Source of the DNA: Rhabdophis nuchalis
Lineage: Eukaryota > Chordata > Lepidosauria > Squamata > Natricidae
Direction of reading: 5' to 3'
Assembly (NCBI GenBank): GCA_039707465.1
Contig: CM077643.1
Span: 317,631,919-317,695,918, forward strand
Length of the DNA: 64,000 nucleotides
Below, in pieces: positions 1 to 10,709 of the stretch (within the stretch, counting starts at the first letter, position 1; every line of letters starts with the position of its first letter). The position numbers and the translations under genes were made by a program. The notes under the pieces were generated by a model. That model made no database searches. It was not told where the DNA came from and saw nothing but the letters and a program-made list of their open reading frames with translations.

Positions 1-193
1 TGCTATCTGAAATGGGATCTGTTATCCTAAGATTGCTCAGGCATCACATTTTTTATTTTATAAGGAATCTAGAATGTTGAGGACTAGTTCTTGAAATTGC
101 TTTAATTAGAAATTGCTTTAATTAGAAATTAATATTTTCATTTTGTCTTTACAGAGTCAAATTTACACAATATCATTTATAATTTACACGATA

Positions 194-464
194 TCATTGA
201 GGGTCATATCAAGGTTGTGTTTGACCTCGGGGGTGGCAGTGGACATGTCCAGCTTGACATCACTTGTGTTGGGAGTGCCTGTGGTGGCCTGAGCGCATTG
301 CAAGTGAAAACGGAGCTCAGGAGGGCAACCCTCCAGAGAACTGTTTTCACTGGCAGATGCATCACAGGCCAAGTCCTTTGCTGTTTCCAGGGTGGCCCTG
401 TGGGCCAGATCTAAGCACCCTGTGGGCTGAATCTGACCTGAGGGCCCTGGGATTGACACCCCTG
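194..464. mobile_element. Non-autonomous hAT-like element, copy 1, left end lost
   Basis: The right end reads TTGACACCCCTG, the inverted form of the CAGGGGTGTCAAACTC terminus seen in copies at 5401, 11922 and 40346. The interior shares the phrases TTGTGTTTGACCTCGGGGG and GGGCCAGATC with those copies. The left terminus is missing. An 8-bp duplication (GTGTAGAG) around the 40346 copy supports assignment to hAT. It lies in PLG intron 5. Confidence 0.6.
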
Positions 465-483
465 GTGTAAATGTGCAATGGTG

Positions 484-668
484 AATGCATCAAGTTAGAA
501 ACTAAGATGTTACGAGTTCTAGTCCCATCTTAGGTACAAAGCCAGCTGCGTGAACTTGATTCAATCCTTCTCTCAGTTCTAGGAAGGAAATGAGAGCGAA
601 TCACTTCTGAAAAACCTTGCCAAGAAAACTGCAGGGACTGCTCCCAGCAGTCTCCAAGACAGAAGCAA
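484..668 (+). mobile_element. Sauria SINE, degraded
   Basis: It resembles the squamate Sauria SINE: a tRNA-like head (GAGTTCTAGTCCC is the decayed B box), then the body and BovB-like tail phrases CCTTGCCAAGAAAACTGCAG and GCAGTCTCCAAGA. A second copy in the opposite orientation lies near 58.1 kb. SINEs of this type are restricted to squamates, so this is evidence for the host lineage. Confidence 0.75.
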
Positions 669-681
669 TATATATAAATCT

Positions 682-753
682 AATGTCAATAGATGCGTTT
701 ATATGTAAGGCCTAGAGTAACAGGCCTTACACGTAAACACATCTATTGACATT
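682..753. repeat. Near-perfect hairpin, 32-bp arms, 8-nt loop
   Basis: Arms 682-713 and 722-753 are reverse complements except at three positions. Read as minus-strand RNA, the sense of PLG, two of the three become G:U pairs. It sits in PLG intron 5 directly after a Sauria SINE. It could be a pre-miRNA-like hairpin or a foldback MITE remnant. Which of these it is cannot be decided from one copy. Confidence 0.7.
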
Positions 754-1457
754 GTCTTTTGATTTATGAAATGATTTCTTCTTTCTTGTTTTTGTCTTAA
801 GAAAATCATATTTGGGGTGATCAAATATGGGCTGATATGCTATTTTTTTTCTGGTAATTTATTTATTGGTTTATTTTTTTCATACGCTAAATCTCAAAGG
901 ACCATGATAATCTTTAAACACCTTGCAGCCATAGCATGATGATTTGCCAAATCCTTAAAACGATATTACAACAGGACAAATGGGGAGATTTTCTCCAGTG
1001 TATTACAAAGTTTATATGACACTGTTCACAGAATTTCTTACTTTACTCAATGGTTTGCAAATTTCTCCATAAGTCTGGCATATGTGTAGACATGCATTGG
1101 TGTAAATGGACCAATTTAGAGGGAATTTATTGTAATAAAGTTCATCTCCATCATACAATACTTTGCCTTTAAAAAAAGAGGTCTTTACAAACAAAAGAAC
1201 ATGAAATTATTGACTAGAAATAGCTTACATATAACAATAACTTTTAAATATAATAACATTTGTACTATCCTAGATTTGCAAATGTTTCAACTTCTATTAG
1301 TTGTAAATGTTTTGAAATAAAATCATTTCATTATTATCAAACTATTTCTATTTATGAAATGCTATTGTAAGAGAAGTTCCACATTTCTTGGGAATAAATC
1401 TATTGCTATTTAATATAACCTGTTCCATATCATGAAACATACATAGGTTCATATATG
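754..1457. other. AT-rich intron sequence, nothing recognised
   Basis: This is part of PLG intron 5 on the minus strand. A short open frame at 1012-1194 (minus) has no recognisable domain. I see no clear repeat or RNA gene. Confidence 0.5.
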
Positions 1458-1510
1458 TACCATATTTTTCGGAGTATAAGACGCACCCAGGTTTTGAAGA
1501 AGCAATTTTT

Positions 1511-1734
1511 TTTAAAAAAGTAGGTAGGTAGATAGAGAGATAGAGAGGGAGAGAAAGAGAGAGAAATACAGTAGGTAGGAAGGGAGAGAGAGGGTAGATA
1601 GGTAGGTAGGTAGGTAGGTAGGTAGGTAGGTAGGTAGGTAGGTAGAGGGATAGAGAGAGAGAAATAGAGAGAGAGAGAAATACAATAGATAGGTAGGGAG
1701 AGAGAGAGAGTAGGTAGGTAGGTAGAGTGAAGAC
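1511..1734. repeat. (GTAG)n / (GAGA)n compound microsatellite
   Basis: Runs of GTAG, GATA and GA next to the left end of the inverted-repeat element. The same compound repeat, reverse-complemented, occupies the matching place in the copy at 46637-47462. It was therefore probably carried by the element rather than formed here. Open frames across it on the minus strand are low-complexity artefacts. Confidence 0.85.
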
Positions 1735-2007
1735 ACATTTCTTCCATCTCGCCGGCCTGGCCTAATCCACACCATTAGTTATAGACTACAGTTTAAATTG
1801 TTTTAATTTGGCTTTTAGGGTAAAGTTTTTAGGATTTTAATGGTTTTAGGGTTTTTAGCACAGGGTATTGGGGTTTAATTTATTTTTAGTACTATTTATT
1901 GTTATGTGTGTCTTTTTATTCTATTTTAACTTCCTGTGCACTGCCCTGAGTCCCTTTGGGGAGAGTGGGGCGGTTTATAAATTTAATAAATTGAATTGAA
2001 ATTGAAT
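1727..2007 (+). mobile_element. L2-like LINE 3' end
   Basis: It begins inside the last codons of the L2-type ORF2 (AAGACACATTTCTTCC, then CTGGCCTAA stop), followed by the 3' UTR phrase CCTGAGTCCCTTTGGGGAGA and an AATTGAATT-rich tail. It matches the 3' ends at 3954-4146 and 38640-38722. It is strongly 5'-truncated and inserted into the inverted-repeat element. Confidence 0.8.
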
Positions 2008-2876
2008 AGAGAGAAATAGAGAGAGAGATAGAGAGAGAAATACAGTAGATAGATAGGTGGAGAGAGAGAGTAGGTAGGTAGATGTTTCCAGATGTATTTA
2101 CCCATGTGCTGGAGAAGGAAATCACTGACCACCTTTGGAAGAAATCTTTGCTTCTGCAGGCAGAGTACTTGACCAATGTAATTCTCATCAATCACTCTAC
2201 TCTAAACAGCTTTCCAAAAGGGAAAAAAAAACCTTTTTGCACTTTGCAAACCTCCCCCAAACGGCCAGTTTTTCGTGAAAATGGACCCTTTTTTTCAAAT
2301 AAAAGGAATGAATAACCTTGGGGGGGGGGCTTGCAGAGTGTTCCTGGGAGGGGCAAAAATGAGGGAAAAAACGGCACATTTATCGCGAAAACGGACTGTT
2401 TTTTGTTCAAAAAAATTGCATGCATAGCCTTATGGAGGCTTATAGAGTGTTGCTGGGGGCTGGGGGGGGGAAATGCCCTGTTTTTTGCTCATTTCTGCCC
2501 TCCCCAGCCCCCAGGAGTTCTCTGGAAGCCTCCATAAGGGTATGCGCATGGCCATTTTGGTGAAGGGGCAGGATTTCTGGAGGCAAAAAATGCTGTATTC
2601 GATGTATAAGATGCACCCAGATTTTCAGCCTCTTTTTAGAGGAAAAAAGGTGCGTCTTATACTCTGAAAAATACGGTAAATAATTATCATTCCACTCCAA
2701 TGATATTATGATTATGTTCACGTTTTGTTTTATTTGAAATAGAAAATAAATATTTTCTATTAATAAAAAACAATGAGATTATCATAAAAAAGAATGAAAT
2801 AACGTCATGTCTATTTGACATTTACTTGGAAAACTATTCAGTTATCGGTTGTTAAATAAATATTCGTGTTAGATTG

Positions 2877-3071
2877 GGTAAAGGAAGGACACACTAGGAG
2901 TAAAATCAGCTCTTTATTGCAAGGAAGCCAAGTAAAAACACAGCCGGCGGTGGTCCCTTTTTAAGAACCCCGCCGGCGCAATCAACCAATCATAGCCGAC
3001 CTATTGTAACCAATCAGCTTGCTCCATTACCTGCAGACTGGAGTGGAAACCTCTATTGTTCGGACACAACA
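2877..3071 (-). mobile_element. Solo LTR, about 195 bp
   Basis: Read on the minus strand it starts TGTTGTGTCC and ends TCTAACA, the TG...CA rule. It contains two CCAAT-type boxes (plus-strand AACCAATCA at about 2984 and 3010) and a polyadenylation signal AATAAA (plus 2913-2918). Flanks are ATTCG and ATTCA, a 5-bp duplication with one CpG-type change. No internal retroviral or gypsy coding sequence is attached, so this is a recombined solo LTR. Confidence 0.7.
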
Positions 3072-4146
3072 ATTCATATGAGATCATCCGTGGTTTTGGG
3101 GTAGAGTACCATCTCTATGCTGATGATACTCAGCTGTATATATCTACCCCAAACCACCCCAATGATGCCGTAGCGGTGATGTGCCAGTGCCTGGAAGCCG
3201 TACGGATCTGGATGGGAAGAAACGGACTCAGGCTCAACCCGACCAAGACCGAGTGGCTGTGGTTTCCGGCAGCCCGATTCAACCAGCTGACTCCATCGCT
3301 GGCCATTGGGGGCGAACATCTTGCCCCAGTGGATGGGGTGCGCAACTTGGGTGTCCTCCTGGATGCCCGGCTGTCCATGGAAGATCAAGTGACAGCCGTG
3401 GCCAGGAGGGCGTTCTACTGGTTCGCCAGTTGCGCCCCCTATTGGATCGGGACGCCCTTCGCACAGTCACTCATGCTCTCGTGACATCCTGACTGGATTA
3501 TTGTAACTCTCTCTACATGGGGCTCCCCTTGAGGTGCACCCGGAGACTTCAGCTAGTCCAGAATGCAGCCGCGCGAGCAATTATGGGAACCTCAAGGTTT
3601 ACCCATGTAACACCGCTCTTGCGCGAGCTGCACTGCCTGCCTGTCGTCTTCCGGGTGCGCTTCAAGGTTCTAGTTATCATCTTTAAAGCGCTCCATGGCT
3701 CGGGACCTAGCTATTTGCGGGATCGGATCCTGCCTCATACATCCACACGGCCTATTCGCTCACACAGAGAGGGACTTCTCCGGGTGCCGTCCACTAGACT
3801 TTGTCAGCGGGCGACGCCCAGGGGAAGGGCTCTCTCTGTGGCGGGCCCAGCCCTCTGGAACGACCTTCCCCCCGACATTAGAACAACCACGGACCTCCGC
3901 TCCTTCCGTCTAAAACTAAAAACATATTTGTTCTGCTTGGCCGGCCTAGGGTAGTCTCCCTTCTATGGGGTTGCTAATAATTTTAGATTTTTAACTGGGA
4001 ATTTTTAGCGCAGGGATATTATTTAATTCGTTTTTATTATGTTTGTATATTTATTGTTTTATTTGCCCTGTGCACCGCTTCGAGTCCCTTCGGGGAGAGG
4101 GAGCGGTCAACAAATTAAATTTATTATTATTATTATTATTATTATA
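3072..4146 (+). mobile_element. L2-like LINE fragment, ORF2 C-terminus and 3' UTR
   Basis: It is 5'-truncated within the reverse transcriptase. The frame from 3072 reads through the YADDTQLY catalytic motif, then GVRNLGVLLDARLSM, and the C-terminal region RCTRRLQLVQNAAARAI and RELHCLPVVFRVRFKVLV. The frame is broken by a stop at 3482-3484. The 3' UTR ends in (ATT)n. It is a dead copy. It lies in PLG intron 5, antisense to the gene, and its 5' end abuts the solo LTR. Confidence 0.9.
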
Positions 4147-4307
4147 GTTGAATAAGAAAGTGCTTCTGCAGTGTTTACTTTTTTTTCTAAATTTTGTATA
4201 GTGCAGGTAAGAAAAATAGGTTTTCTACCTATATGTCATTGAAAAGAATAATACTTTGCATTCAAAATTTTTATGAGGAACTAAAATTCCAGTGTGTGCA
4301 ATTCTAC

Positions 4308-4447
4308 CTTCGCATTCAGGAATGTTGCAATAATCAAATCGGGTTTCAGGATTTGTTGTATAGCACCAGGGACCTTTATGATCGCTATCTGGATTTCTGC
4401 AGTAGTTTTCTTCTAATGAAGCATTAGGATAAAGAGAAGGTGTATAA
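4308..4447 (-). CDS. PLG: PLG exon 5: second half of kringle 1
   Basis: Plasminogen is the secreted liver zymogen of plasmin, and its kringles bind lysines on fibrin. This 140-bp exon, entered from TTTTGTTTTCATTAG and left at GAAG/GTAGAA, encodes the rest of kringle 1: [19 protein letters not shown] and [10 protein letters not shown]. Four of the six kringle cysteines are here. The anionic D-x-D of the lysine-binding site (PDSD), the Trp of GPWC and the Arg of TRFDYC are kept, so kringle 1 probably still binds lysine. The closest family match is PLG kringle 1. HGF and MST1 kringles fit less well. The phase continues that of exon 4. The length is that of the mammalian exon as I recall it. Exons 6 onward are not in the window. 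Confidence 0.93.
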
Positions 4448-4655
4448 CTAATGAAAACAAAAGAAAAGACTATTGTTACAGAAGTCATACTTTGTCATGA
4501 TCCTTTCAGGTAAGCAAGCAGAAGATTGCAGCATGGCTAATGTTGGTTGAATTGTGCTATACACATTTCCTACAAAAATTCAGGTCCAATCATTCTAAGT
4601 TCATATGGCTATAGAAAATCAAAGGCTGTTTTACTGAGATGGGAAAAGGCCATAC

Positions 4656-4770
4656 TTGGGAATATGAGGACTGTTGTCGGCCCATTTCTGGCATACTACA
4701 CCATTCCATGTTTTTGATTCCGTTCCTCTGTAGTTCACTCCATTTCCAATTCTGCATTCCAGGAGATATA
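4656..4770 (-). CDS. PLG: PLG exon 4: first half of kringle 1
   Basis: A 115-bp exon follows the acceptor TTTTCTTTCAG and ends at CCCAA/GTATGG. It encodes [21 protein letters not shown] and VVCQKW, the N-terminal half of a kringle with its first two cysteines, and matches the plasminogen kringle 1 pattern ECxTGNGxNYRGT. It starts in phase 1, completing the split codon from exon 3, and ends so that exon 5 continues the frame. Intron 4 (4448-4655) is only 208 bp, whereas intron 3 on the other side is 8.6 kb because of inserted transposons. No lesion is seen. Confidence 0.93.
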
Positions 4771-5400
4771 CTGAAAGAAAATGTGGTTATTATAAAATTG
4801 CTAAGCCTTGGATTACAAGCAAACGTTTAACAAACTTAGTTAAAAAGGTAAAGATTCTCTCAAGCTGAGCTTGATTTTAGCAACCACGTGGCTACAACAT
4901 GGAAAAAGTATGTCATTACCTTCTTCTGTGCTTTTTAAACAAAATCTAGATTGCAATCCTGAGATTTTCAGGTGGTCTCCCATCTAAATGCTGGACCTAA
5001 TGCTGGTTAACTTTTTTCAGCTTTGTCAAGGTCAGTTGGATTCTACCTCTAGCTATGGTCTCAAACTTATTACCAGGTGGTTATTTTGACTATGATTGTT
5101 CAGGGGGAATGCTATGTGAAATTGGTGGCTAGAGAATAATTATATTAAACCAATTTTAATGTTAATTCAACATAAATGTAAATAAAAGCAAACTTTGGTT
5201 ATTTTTTTAAATGCTCTGATTTGCTGATGCTTCATTCTCTGACACAGAATAGAAATATGAGCTGAGGGACAAATGAATGATTAGCCAAATGCAATTATGG
5301 GATGCTTTAATCACAACATTGGTGACTACCTCAGGTTCTCTTTCCAATGGCAAATACAGTAAAGGACATATAGGATGCCATGAAAACCAAAGATATAGAG
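4771..5400. other. PLG intron 3, proximal part, nothing recognised
   Basis: This is AT-rich intron sequence. I find no repeat family or coding potential beyond the splice acceptor of exon 4 at 4771-4772. Confidence 0.5.
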
Positions 5401-5573
5401 CAGGGGTGTCAAACTCAAATTCATTGAGGGCCGCATTAGGGCTATGGTTGACCTTGGGGGGGCAGATAGGCATGGGTGACTGAGTGGATGTGGTCAACTT
5501 AGTGGTTGTGGCCCAAAACCACCCAAACCACTGGCCTGATCTTTCTTCTCCACACTGAGTAGACTGGGCCAAA
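5401..5573. mobile_element. Non-autonomous hAT-like element, copy 2, right end lost
   Basis: It starts with the intact terminus CAGGGGTGTCAAACTCAA, followed by ATTGAGGGCCGCATTAGGG. The right terminus is absent, and the last recognisable phrase is CACTGAGTAGACTGGGCCA, shared with the copy at 11922. It lies in PLG intron 3. Confidence 0.65.
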
Positions 5574-5639
5574 GTTAAATTACTCAAATATTATATATAA
5601 AGGGAGGAGGGAGAAACCCTTTCATTAAGTATCATTAAT

Positions 5640-5942
5640 TCATTGAATACCAGTAATAACCCCTAAAACCAAAAGAACCCCCAAGGTATCTATAACAATA
5701 AGAAAGTTTCAATCTTTGGCGAAAAAACAAAACTGGCTACATAGCTAACCTTAAAGATCACTACAAAACCTTATGCTGCCAGATAAACGCAGATTGGACC
5801 AATTACCATTGCAAACAGGAGGAAGAGCTGTTACACTTGAAATCCACCCGAGCCTTCTATAATTTCATAAATGCCAAACAAAGACTCAAAAACGATTCCA
5901 CCCCTAAAAGGGCCTAATGGGAAAGACTGTAATGATGAAGCC
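5640..5942 (+). mobile_element. Jockey-type LINE, left part, split by the LTR retrotransposon
   Basis: Together with 11051-11866 this forms one old LINE. The left part covers the linker before the reverse transcriptase (TRAFYNFINAKQRLKN in frame). The frame and sense continue across the LTR element once the duplicated AAGCC is removed (GATGAAGCC joined to GTTAAGGCC). It is heavily decayed. The left limit is approximate. Confidence 0.7.
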
Positions 5943-6283
5943 TGTTATGTCCTCGACCTGCGACTGGTCCCGACTTACGACCAGCCGCAGGTCTTCCATG
6001 TCTGCCGAGAGTTGCCTCAGCAACAAGAAGTAACAACCTGTCAAACCGCCAGTCACACCTGATTGGCTGAGACGCGACTGGCGGGAAACCCGGCTTGGCA
6101 GCGATCCTGATTGGCTCCCCGTTTGACAGCTCACGTATAAGTAGCTGTCAAACGCGGGAGCCCCTGTCTACCGCGCCCTTTTTGTTCTGTATATAGTTTT
6201 CTCCGCCTGTTCTCCGCCTACAATAAACGGCATGTGTTTTTGAGCAAACCTGGTCCGGACTCCCTCTTTCAGAGAATCTAACA
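5943..6283 (+). repeat. 5' LTR
   Basis: TG...CA termini. Two GATTGGCT (inverted CCAAT) boxes precede a TATA-like site, and AATAAA at 6222-6227 is the polyadenylation signal. It is repeated at 10710-11050. Confidence 0.95.
6136..6141 (+). promoter_or_regulatory. TATA-like box of the 5' LTR
   Basis: TATAAG lies downstream of two inverted CCAAT boxes and about 80 bp before the AATAAA of the same LTR, the expected U3 layout. The 3' LTR has the same motif at 10903-10908. It would drive transcription rightwards, opposite to PLG. Confidence 0.6.
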
Positions 6284-6284
6284 C

Positions 6285-6302
6285 TGGCGACGAGGGCTGG
6301 GG
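6285..6302 (+). promoter_or_regulatory. Primer-binding site
   Basis: TGGCGACGAGGGCTGGGG begins one base after the 5' LTR and starts with TGG, complementary to a tRNA CCA end. I could not assign the tRNA. Confidence 0.65.
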
Positions 6303-6386
6303 CCAGGCAAAGCTCAGATTGTCGTAGGAAAATAATTTCCTCACGAAAAAATTTTTCCTCCTCTTTTGTTCGCGGTACGATCAACA

Positions 6387-8993
6387 ATGGGATCGGTCCC
6401 TCCCTTCGCTCCTTTTGATTCCGCGAAGGAGACCTGGGCCTCCTTCATGACCCGGTTTGAGTGCTTTCTCCTGGCCAACGACTATGGGGCGCTGCCTCCG
6501 GCCAGGAAACTGGGACATTTTCTGGGCTGCGGCGGCCCCGACCTCTTCACAACCACCCGCACGGTGGCCGCGCCAGCGGCTGTGTACGATCTCCCGTGGG
6601 ACACTCTGATCGAGTGGCTCCGGGCCCACTACGCCCCGGTGCCGTCGCGGATGACCCATAGGTTCGCCTTCCGGAGGTGCCTTCAAAAGCTGACCCAGTC
6701 GGTGGCCGACTTCCTTCAGGCACTTCGGACAGCAGCCATCCCCTGCGAATTCGCTGCCGCCTTCCTGGGCGAATCGCTCTTAGAACAGTTTATCTGGGGG
6801 CTGAAGGAAGTCCGCCTCAGGAGGCGCCTCCTGGCCAGAACGAAGCTGATGCTCGAACAAGCTGTGGACGAGGCCCGGGCGTTTGAGATGTCTGAGTCCT
6901 CGGTCTTTGACCGCGACCGGGAGCACCAGCAGACACCTCGCACCTGCATGGTGGAAGAGTTTCCCCCCATGGACGACCTGGACATAGAAGACCAGGTCGC
7001 CTACGTGCGCTCGACCGGCCGCAGGCCTGCCCATCAGCCAACCTCCGCCTCCGGGAACCAGAAGTGCTTGGGCTGCGGGGAGAAACACCCCCGGGCCGAC
7101 TGCCCCTTCAGGGCTGCCACTTGCCGCCGCTGCAGCCGAAAAGGCCACCTAGCTGCCGTTTGCCGCGCCGCGATGCCAGCCGACGCGCCACCCGCCCAGG
7201 ACGTCCAGCGTCATGCCGGGGACGTCCGGCAGGGACAAGCGACCCACCAGCCAAGCCAGCGACACCAGGGCCGACGTCAACAGCCGCAACCGTCCGGCTG
7301 CTTCACCCTCACGGACACCCCCGCCCCGCTGGAGGCCATGCCTGAACGTACGAGGCTCAGAACGACTGTGCTACTGGAAGGGGTGGGAGTCCTCATGGAT
7401 GTGGACTCGGGATCTTCACGATCCATAATCTCCAAGGCCCAACTGGCTAGACTGCGCCCCGGCCTTGCCTTAGGCGACCTGTCCCCGCCGCTGACAATCC
7501 TTAAGGATTACCAGGGAGTTTCCATCCCCACATTGGGTCAGGTCTCCCTGAGGCTGGAGTACGGGCCTTTCAGGGGGAAGCTGCCCATCCTTGTAGTCTC
7601 TGACCCCCTAGCGGCCATCATTGGCCTGGACTGGTTTCCGTCCCTGGGCCTGTCAGTCCACGGTGTCCACTCCATTCCCGCTTCCTCCCCTGTCTCCAGG
7701 GTGTTGGAAGACTTCGCCGACGTTTTCGACGGCCGGCTGGGTTTCTATGTGGGCACCCCGGTGTCTCTCAACCTCGACCCCCAGGTTGCACCCATTAGGC
7801 TCAAGGCCCGCAGGCTGCCGTTCGCCCTGAAGCCCAAGGTCGAGGCCGAACTTGACCGTTTAGTGGCGCAGGGCGTGCTCGAGCCCGTTGACCAGGCGAG
7901 ATGGGAGACCCCCATAGTGGTCCCCATCAAGCCCGACGGGTCAGTACGCGTCTGCGCTGACTACAAGTCGACCATCAACCGTGGGCTCCAGACGAATCCA
8001 TATCCAGTCCCAGTAGTTCAGGACCTGCTCCACTCCCTGGGGCACGGTCGCATATTTGCAAAGCTGGATATGGCCCAGGCCTATCAACAGCTCCCGGTGG
8101 ATGACGCTGCTGCGGAGGCGCAGACCATCGTCACCCACCAAGGGGCTTTTCGGTGTCGCCGACTGCAATTCGGTGTGTTCGTCGCCCCGGGGATCTTCCA
8201 GAGCCTTATGGAGCGCTTGCTCCATGGGCTCCCTGGCGTGGTCCTGTACTTTGACGACGTTCTGATAGCTGCTTCCAGCGTCTCAGAACTCGCCAAAGTC
8301 CTCAGGAAGGTCCTCAGTGTTTTCAGGGGCGCGGGATTAAAATTGAAGCGCAGCAAATGTGTTTTTGCTGCACCGGAGGTGGAGTTCCTGGGCTTCATGA
8401 TTGATGCCCGGGGCATACACCCCACCCCCAAGAAGGTCGAGGCCATCAGGAACGCCCCCACACCAGCCTCCAAGACGGAGCTGCAGGCATTCCTCAGCCT
8501 CTTAAATTTTTACGCGCCTTTTCTTCCCCATAAGGCAACGCTAGCCGAGCCGCTTCATCGATTGCTCGCTCGATCTGCGGCCTGGCGCTGGGGCAACCGC
8601 GAGGCGCATGCGTTCGCGGCTGTCAAAGCCTTGCTTATGTCAGATGCAGTCCTAGTCCAATATAATGACAGGCTGCCCCTGACATTAGTGTGCGATGCCT
8701 CCCCTTTCGGCCTGGGGGCCGTCCTGAGCCATTCCTTCCCAGATGGCTTAGAAGCCCCCATTGCTTTTTGGTCCCGGACAATGTCTCCCACTGAGAGAAA
8801 CTATAGCCAGATAGACAAGGAGTCTCTGGCTATAGTGTCCGGGATAAAAAAGTTTCACCAATACCTCTATGGTCGGACTTTTGCTGTCTTCACAGACCAC
8901 AAGCCTCTCCTTGGGCTTCTGGCCGGTGACCGTCCGACCCCTCCCATTCTCTCCCAGGATGACCAGGTGGACGGAATTCCTGGCCGCGTATAA
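6387..8993 (+). pseudogene. gag-pol of the LTR retrotransposon: Gag, protease, RT, RNase H
   Basis: The first ATG is at 6387 (MGSVPPFAPFD), just after the leader. The open frame of 868 codons runs Gag, two zinc knuckles (CLGCGEKHPRADC and CRRCSRKGHLAAVC, residues about 231-265), aspartic protease with DSGSS in place of the usual DTG, reverse transcriptase with YFDD, and RNase H (VCDASPFGLGAVL, TDHKPLL). Gag and Pol are one frame here without a separating stop. The frame is lost near 8955, where LSPRMTRW would be expected, by a net +1 or -2 shift, and ends early at 8993. It is an animal-genome retrotransposon, not an infectious virus, and is described as found. Confidence 0.92.
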
Positions 8994-8999
8994 TTATAC

Positions 9000-10670
9000 G
9001 CTGTACTACCGTCCTGGCAAGCAGCTCGGGCATGCTGATGCCCTGAGCAGGTGCCCCTCCCCAAGATGGACAAGGAGCCGGTGCCGGCACTGTCCGTCTT
9101 GTCTGTGGCAGACTCCGGCCTGCCTTTGACATCCTCGGACGTTGCTACCTGAACGAAGGCCGACTCTGTCCTGTCCCAGGTCTCCACCTGGGTCCTGCGA
9201 GGGTGGCCTCAGGGCAGCGTGGCCGAAGAGTTTCGGCCGTACAAGACACGCCAGCTGGAGCTCTCGCTCCACTGTGGCTGCTTGTGCTGGGGGGACCGGG
9301 TCATCATACCCCCCCCCTCTCCGGCACCAGGTGCTCCGGACGCTCCATGCGGACCACCCCGGCATAGCTCGGATGAAGGCGCTCGCCCATAGCTATGTGT
9401 GGTGGTCCGGCATGGATGCGGAGGTAGCGGCCTGGGTCAGGGGCTGTGTCCCTTGCCAGTCCTCCCGCCCCGCCCCCCCGGTCGCGCCTACGAGGGAGTG
9501 GGACATGCCCCGGAGCCCGTGGTCCAGGCTCCATGTAGACTTCGCCAGCCCCTTCCGAGGCCAGACGTTCCTGGTAGTGGTGGACGCATACTCCCGCTGG
9601 GTGGAGGTCATCTTGATGGCTTCCACGATGGCGGAGAGTACGGTCAGGGCCTTGCACCGCCTCTTCGCGACGCACGGGTTGCCGGACATCGTGGTGTCCG
9701 ACAACGGGCCCCAGTTCCAGTCCGCCACCTTCCAGGAATTCCTGGCCTCCCAAGGGATCCGCCACGCGCCAGTGGCCCCTTATCATCCGGCCTCCAACGG
9801 CCGGGTGGAGAGGGCCGTCCGCTCGGCCAAGGAGGCCTTGGGGCGGATGACCAAGGGGGATTGGCCTGCAAGGGTGGCTGCTTACCTCTTAGGTCAGCAT
9901 TCCACTCCTTGCCCGGCCACCCGAAAAAGCCCCGCTGAGCTCTTGATGGGCCGCCGCCTGCGGACCACCTTGGACAGGCTGCACCCCTCCTACAACGAGG
10001 TGCAGCCTTGCAACCTGGCCCCCCCCCTGCCCACCTGTTCCACCCCGGGGACCTGGTGTACGCTAGAAATTACGTGGGGGATCCCAAGTGGGTGCCTGCC
10101 ACCATCACAGAGCTAACAGGTCCCTGCTCTTTCAGGGTCACCCTCCCTGATGGATCCGAGTGGCGGCGCCACTTGGATCAACTGAGGCGCCGTTTTCCGA
10201 CACCACCAGCCCCAGCGCCGGAGCCGTCCTGCCCAGTTGCCCCCGTTGGGCCGCTTGAGACCTTTTCTGCTTCTCCGCAACAACCGCTTTGGGCCTTCGC
10301 CAGTTCAGGCCCCCCTGACTCCGACGCCGCCTTCCGGCAAACTTTACAATTCCTGGCTCAAGCCGACAGAGACATGCAGGCCTTTGCGCCTAAAGGCCCG
10401 CCCTACACCGCCGCAACCAACCGGCACACTCCGTCGGACTATGCCCCGATCACCACGCCCCCTTGCCCCAACTTACCGGTCCATCCAGCACCGCCTCTTC
10501 GGGTAGGCCCCTCTGACGCTGCGGCCTGGAGCTCCACTCCCCGAAGGGAGGAGCTTCCACAGGACCAACTCACCTTGTCGGGCTCTCTGCAGCGAATGAG
10601 ACGATCAGGGTGGACCCGGCGCCGCCCCGCTTACTTGGCAGACTACGCATGCTCCACTTACCAGGAGTGA
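9000..10670 (+). pseudogene. Integrase region of the LTR retrotransposon, multiply frameshifted
   Basis: The RNase H tail and spacer (YRPGKQLGHADALSRCP) are followed by an H2C2 zinc finger (HADHPG...CVPCQ), the integrase core (LHVDFASPF, VSDNGPQF, NGRVERAVRSAKEAL) and a C-terminal GPY/chromo-like module (FHPGDLVYARN, PCSFRVTLPDG). The frame changes near 9055, has a TGA at 9150-9152, changes in a C run at about 9309-9316 and again in a C run at about 10018-10028. The last frame ends at 10670. The tail after the GPY module is proline-rich. Confidence 0.88.
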
Positions 10671-10695
10671 CAGTCAGACTCGCATGCGCAGACCG

Positions 10696-10709
10696 AGGGG
10701 GGAAAGGGG
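10696..10709 (+). promoter_or_regulatory. Polypurine tract
   Basis: AGGGGGGAAAGGGG directly abuts the 3' LTR, the usual primer for plus-strand DNA synthesis. Confidence 0.85.

Larger units (their letters stand above)
1460..2676. mobile_element. TA-flanked inverted-repeat DNA element, copy a
   Basis: The ends are inverted copies of CCGTATTTTTCGGAGTATAA (left end with C to A), flanked by TA at 1458-1459 and 2677-2678. The TA duplication fits a Tc1/mariner-type transposase, but no coding sequence remains. The interior holds a GTAG/GAGA microsatellite, an L2 3' end inserted at 1727-2007, and degenerate repeated modules rich in homopurine and T runs. Other copies lie at 17315, 46637 and 53150. 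Confidence 0.75.

Noticed and set aside
1012..1194. 60-codon minus-strand frame with two cysteines and a downstream GTAAGA, considered as a further PLG exon
   Set aside because: It lacks the kringle pattern expected of exon 6 (CxxGxGxxYxGxxS and CQxW) and has no good acceptor.
6366..6386. Upstream TTG extension of the gag-pol frame
   Set aside because: The first ATG is at 6387 and matches the expected start of Gag. The seven preceding codons are leader.
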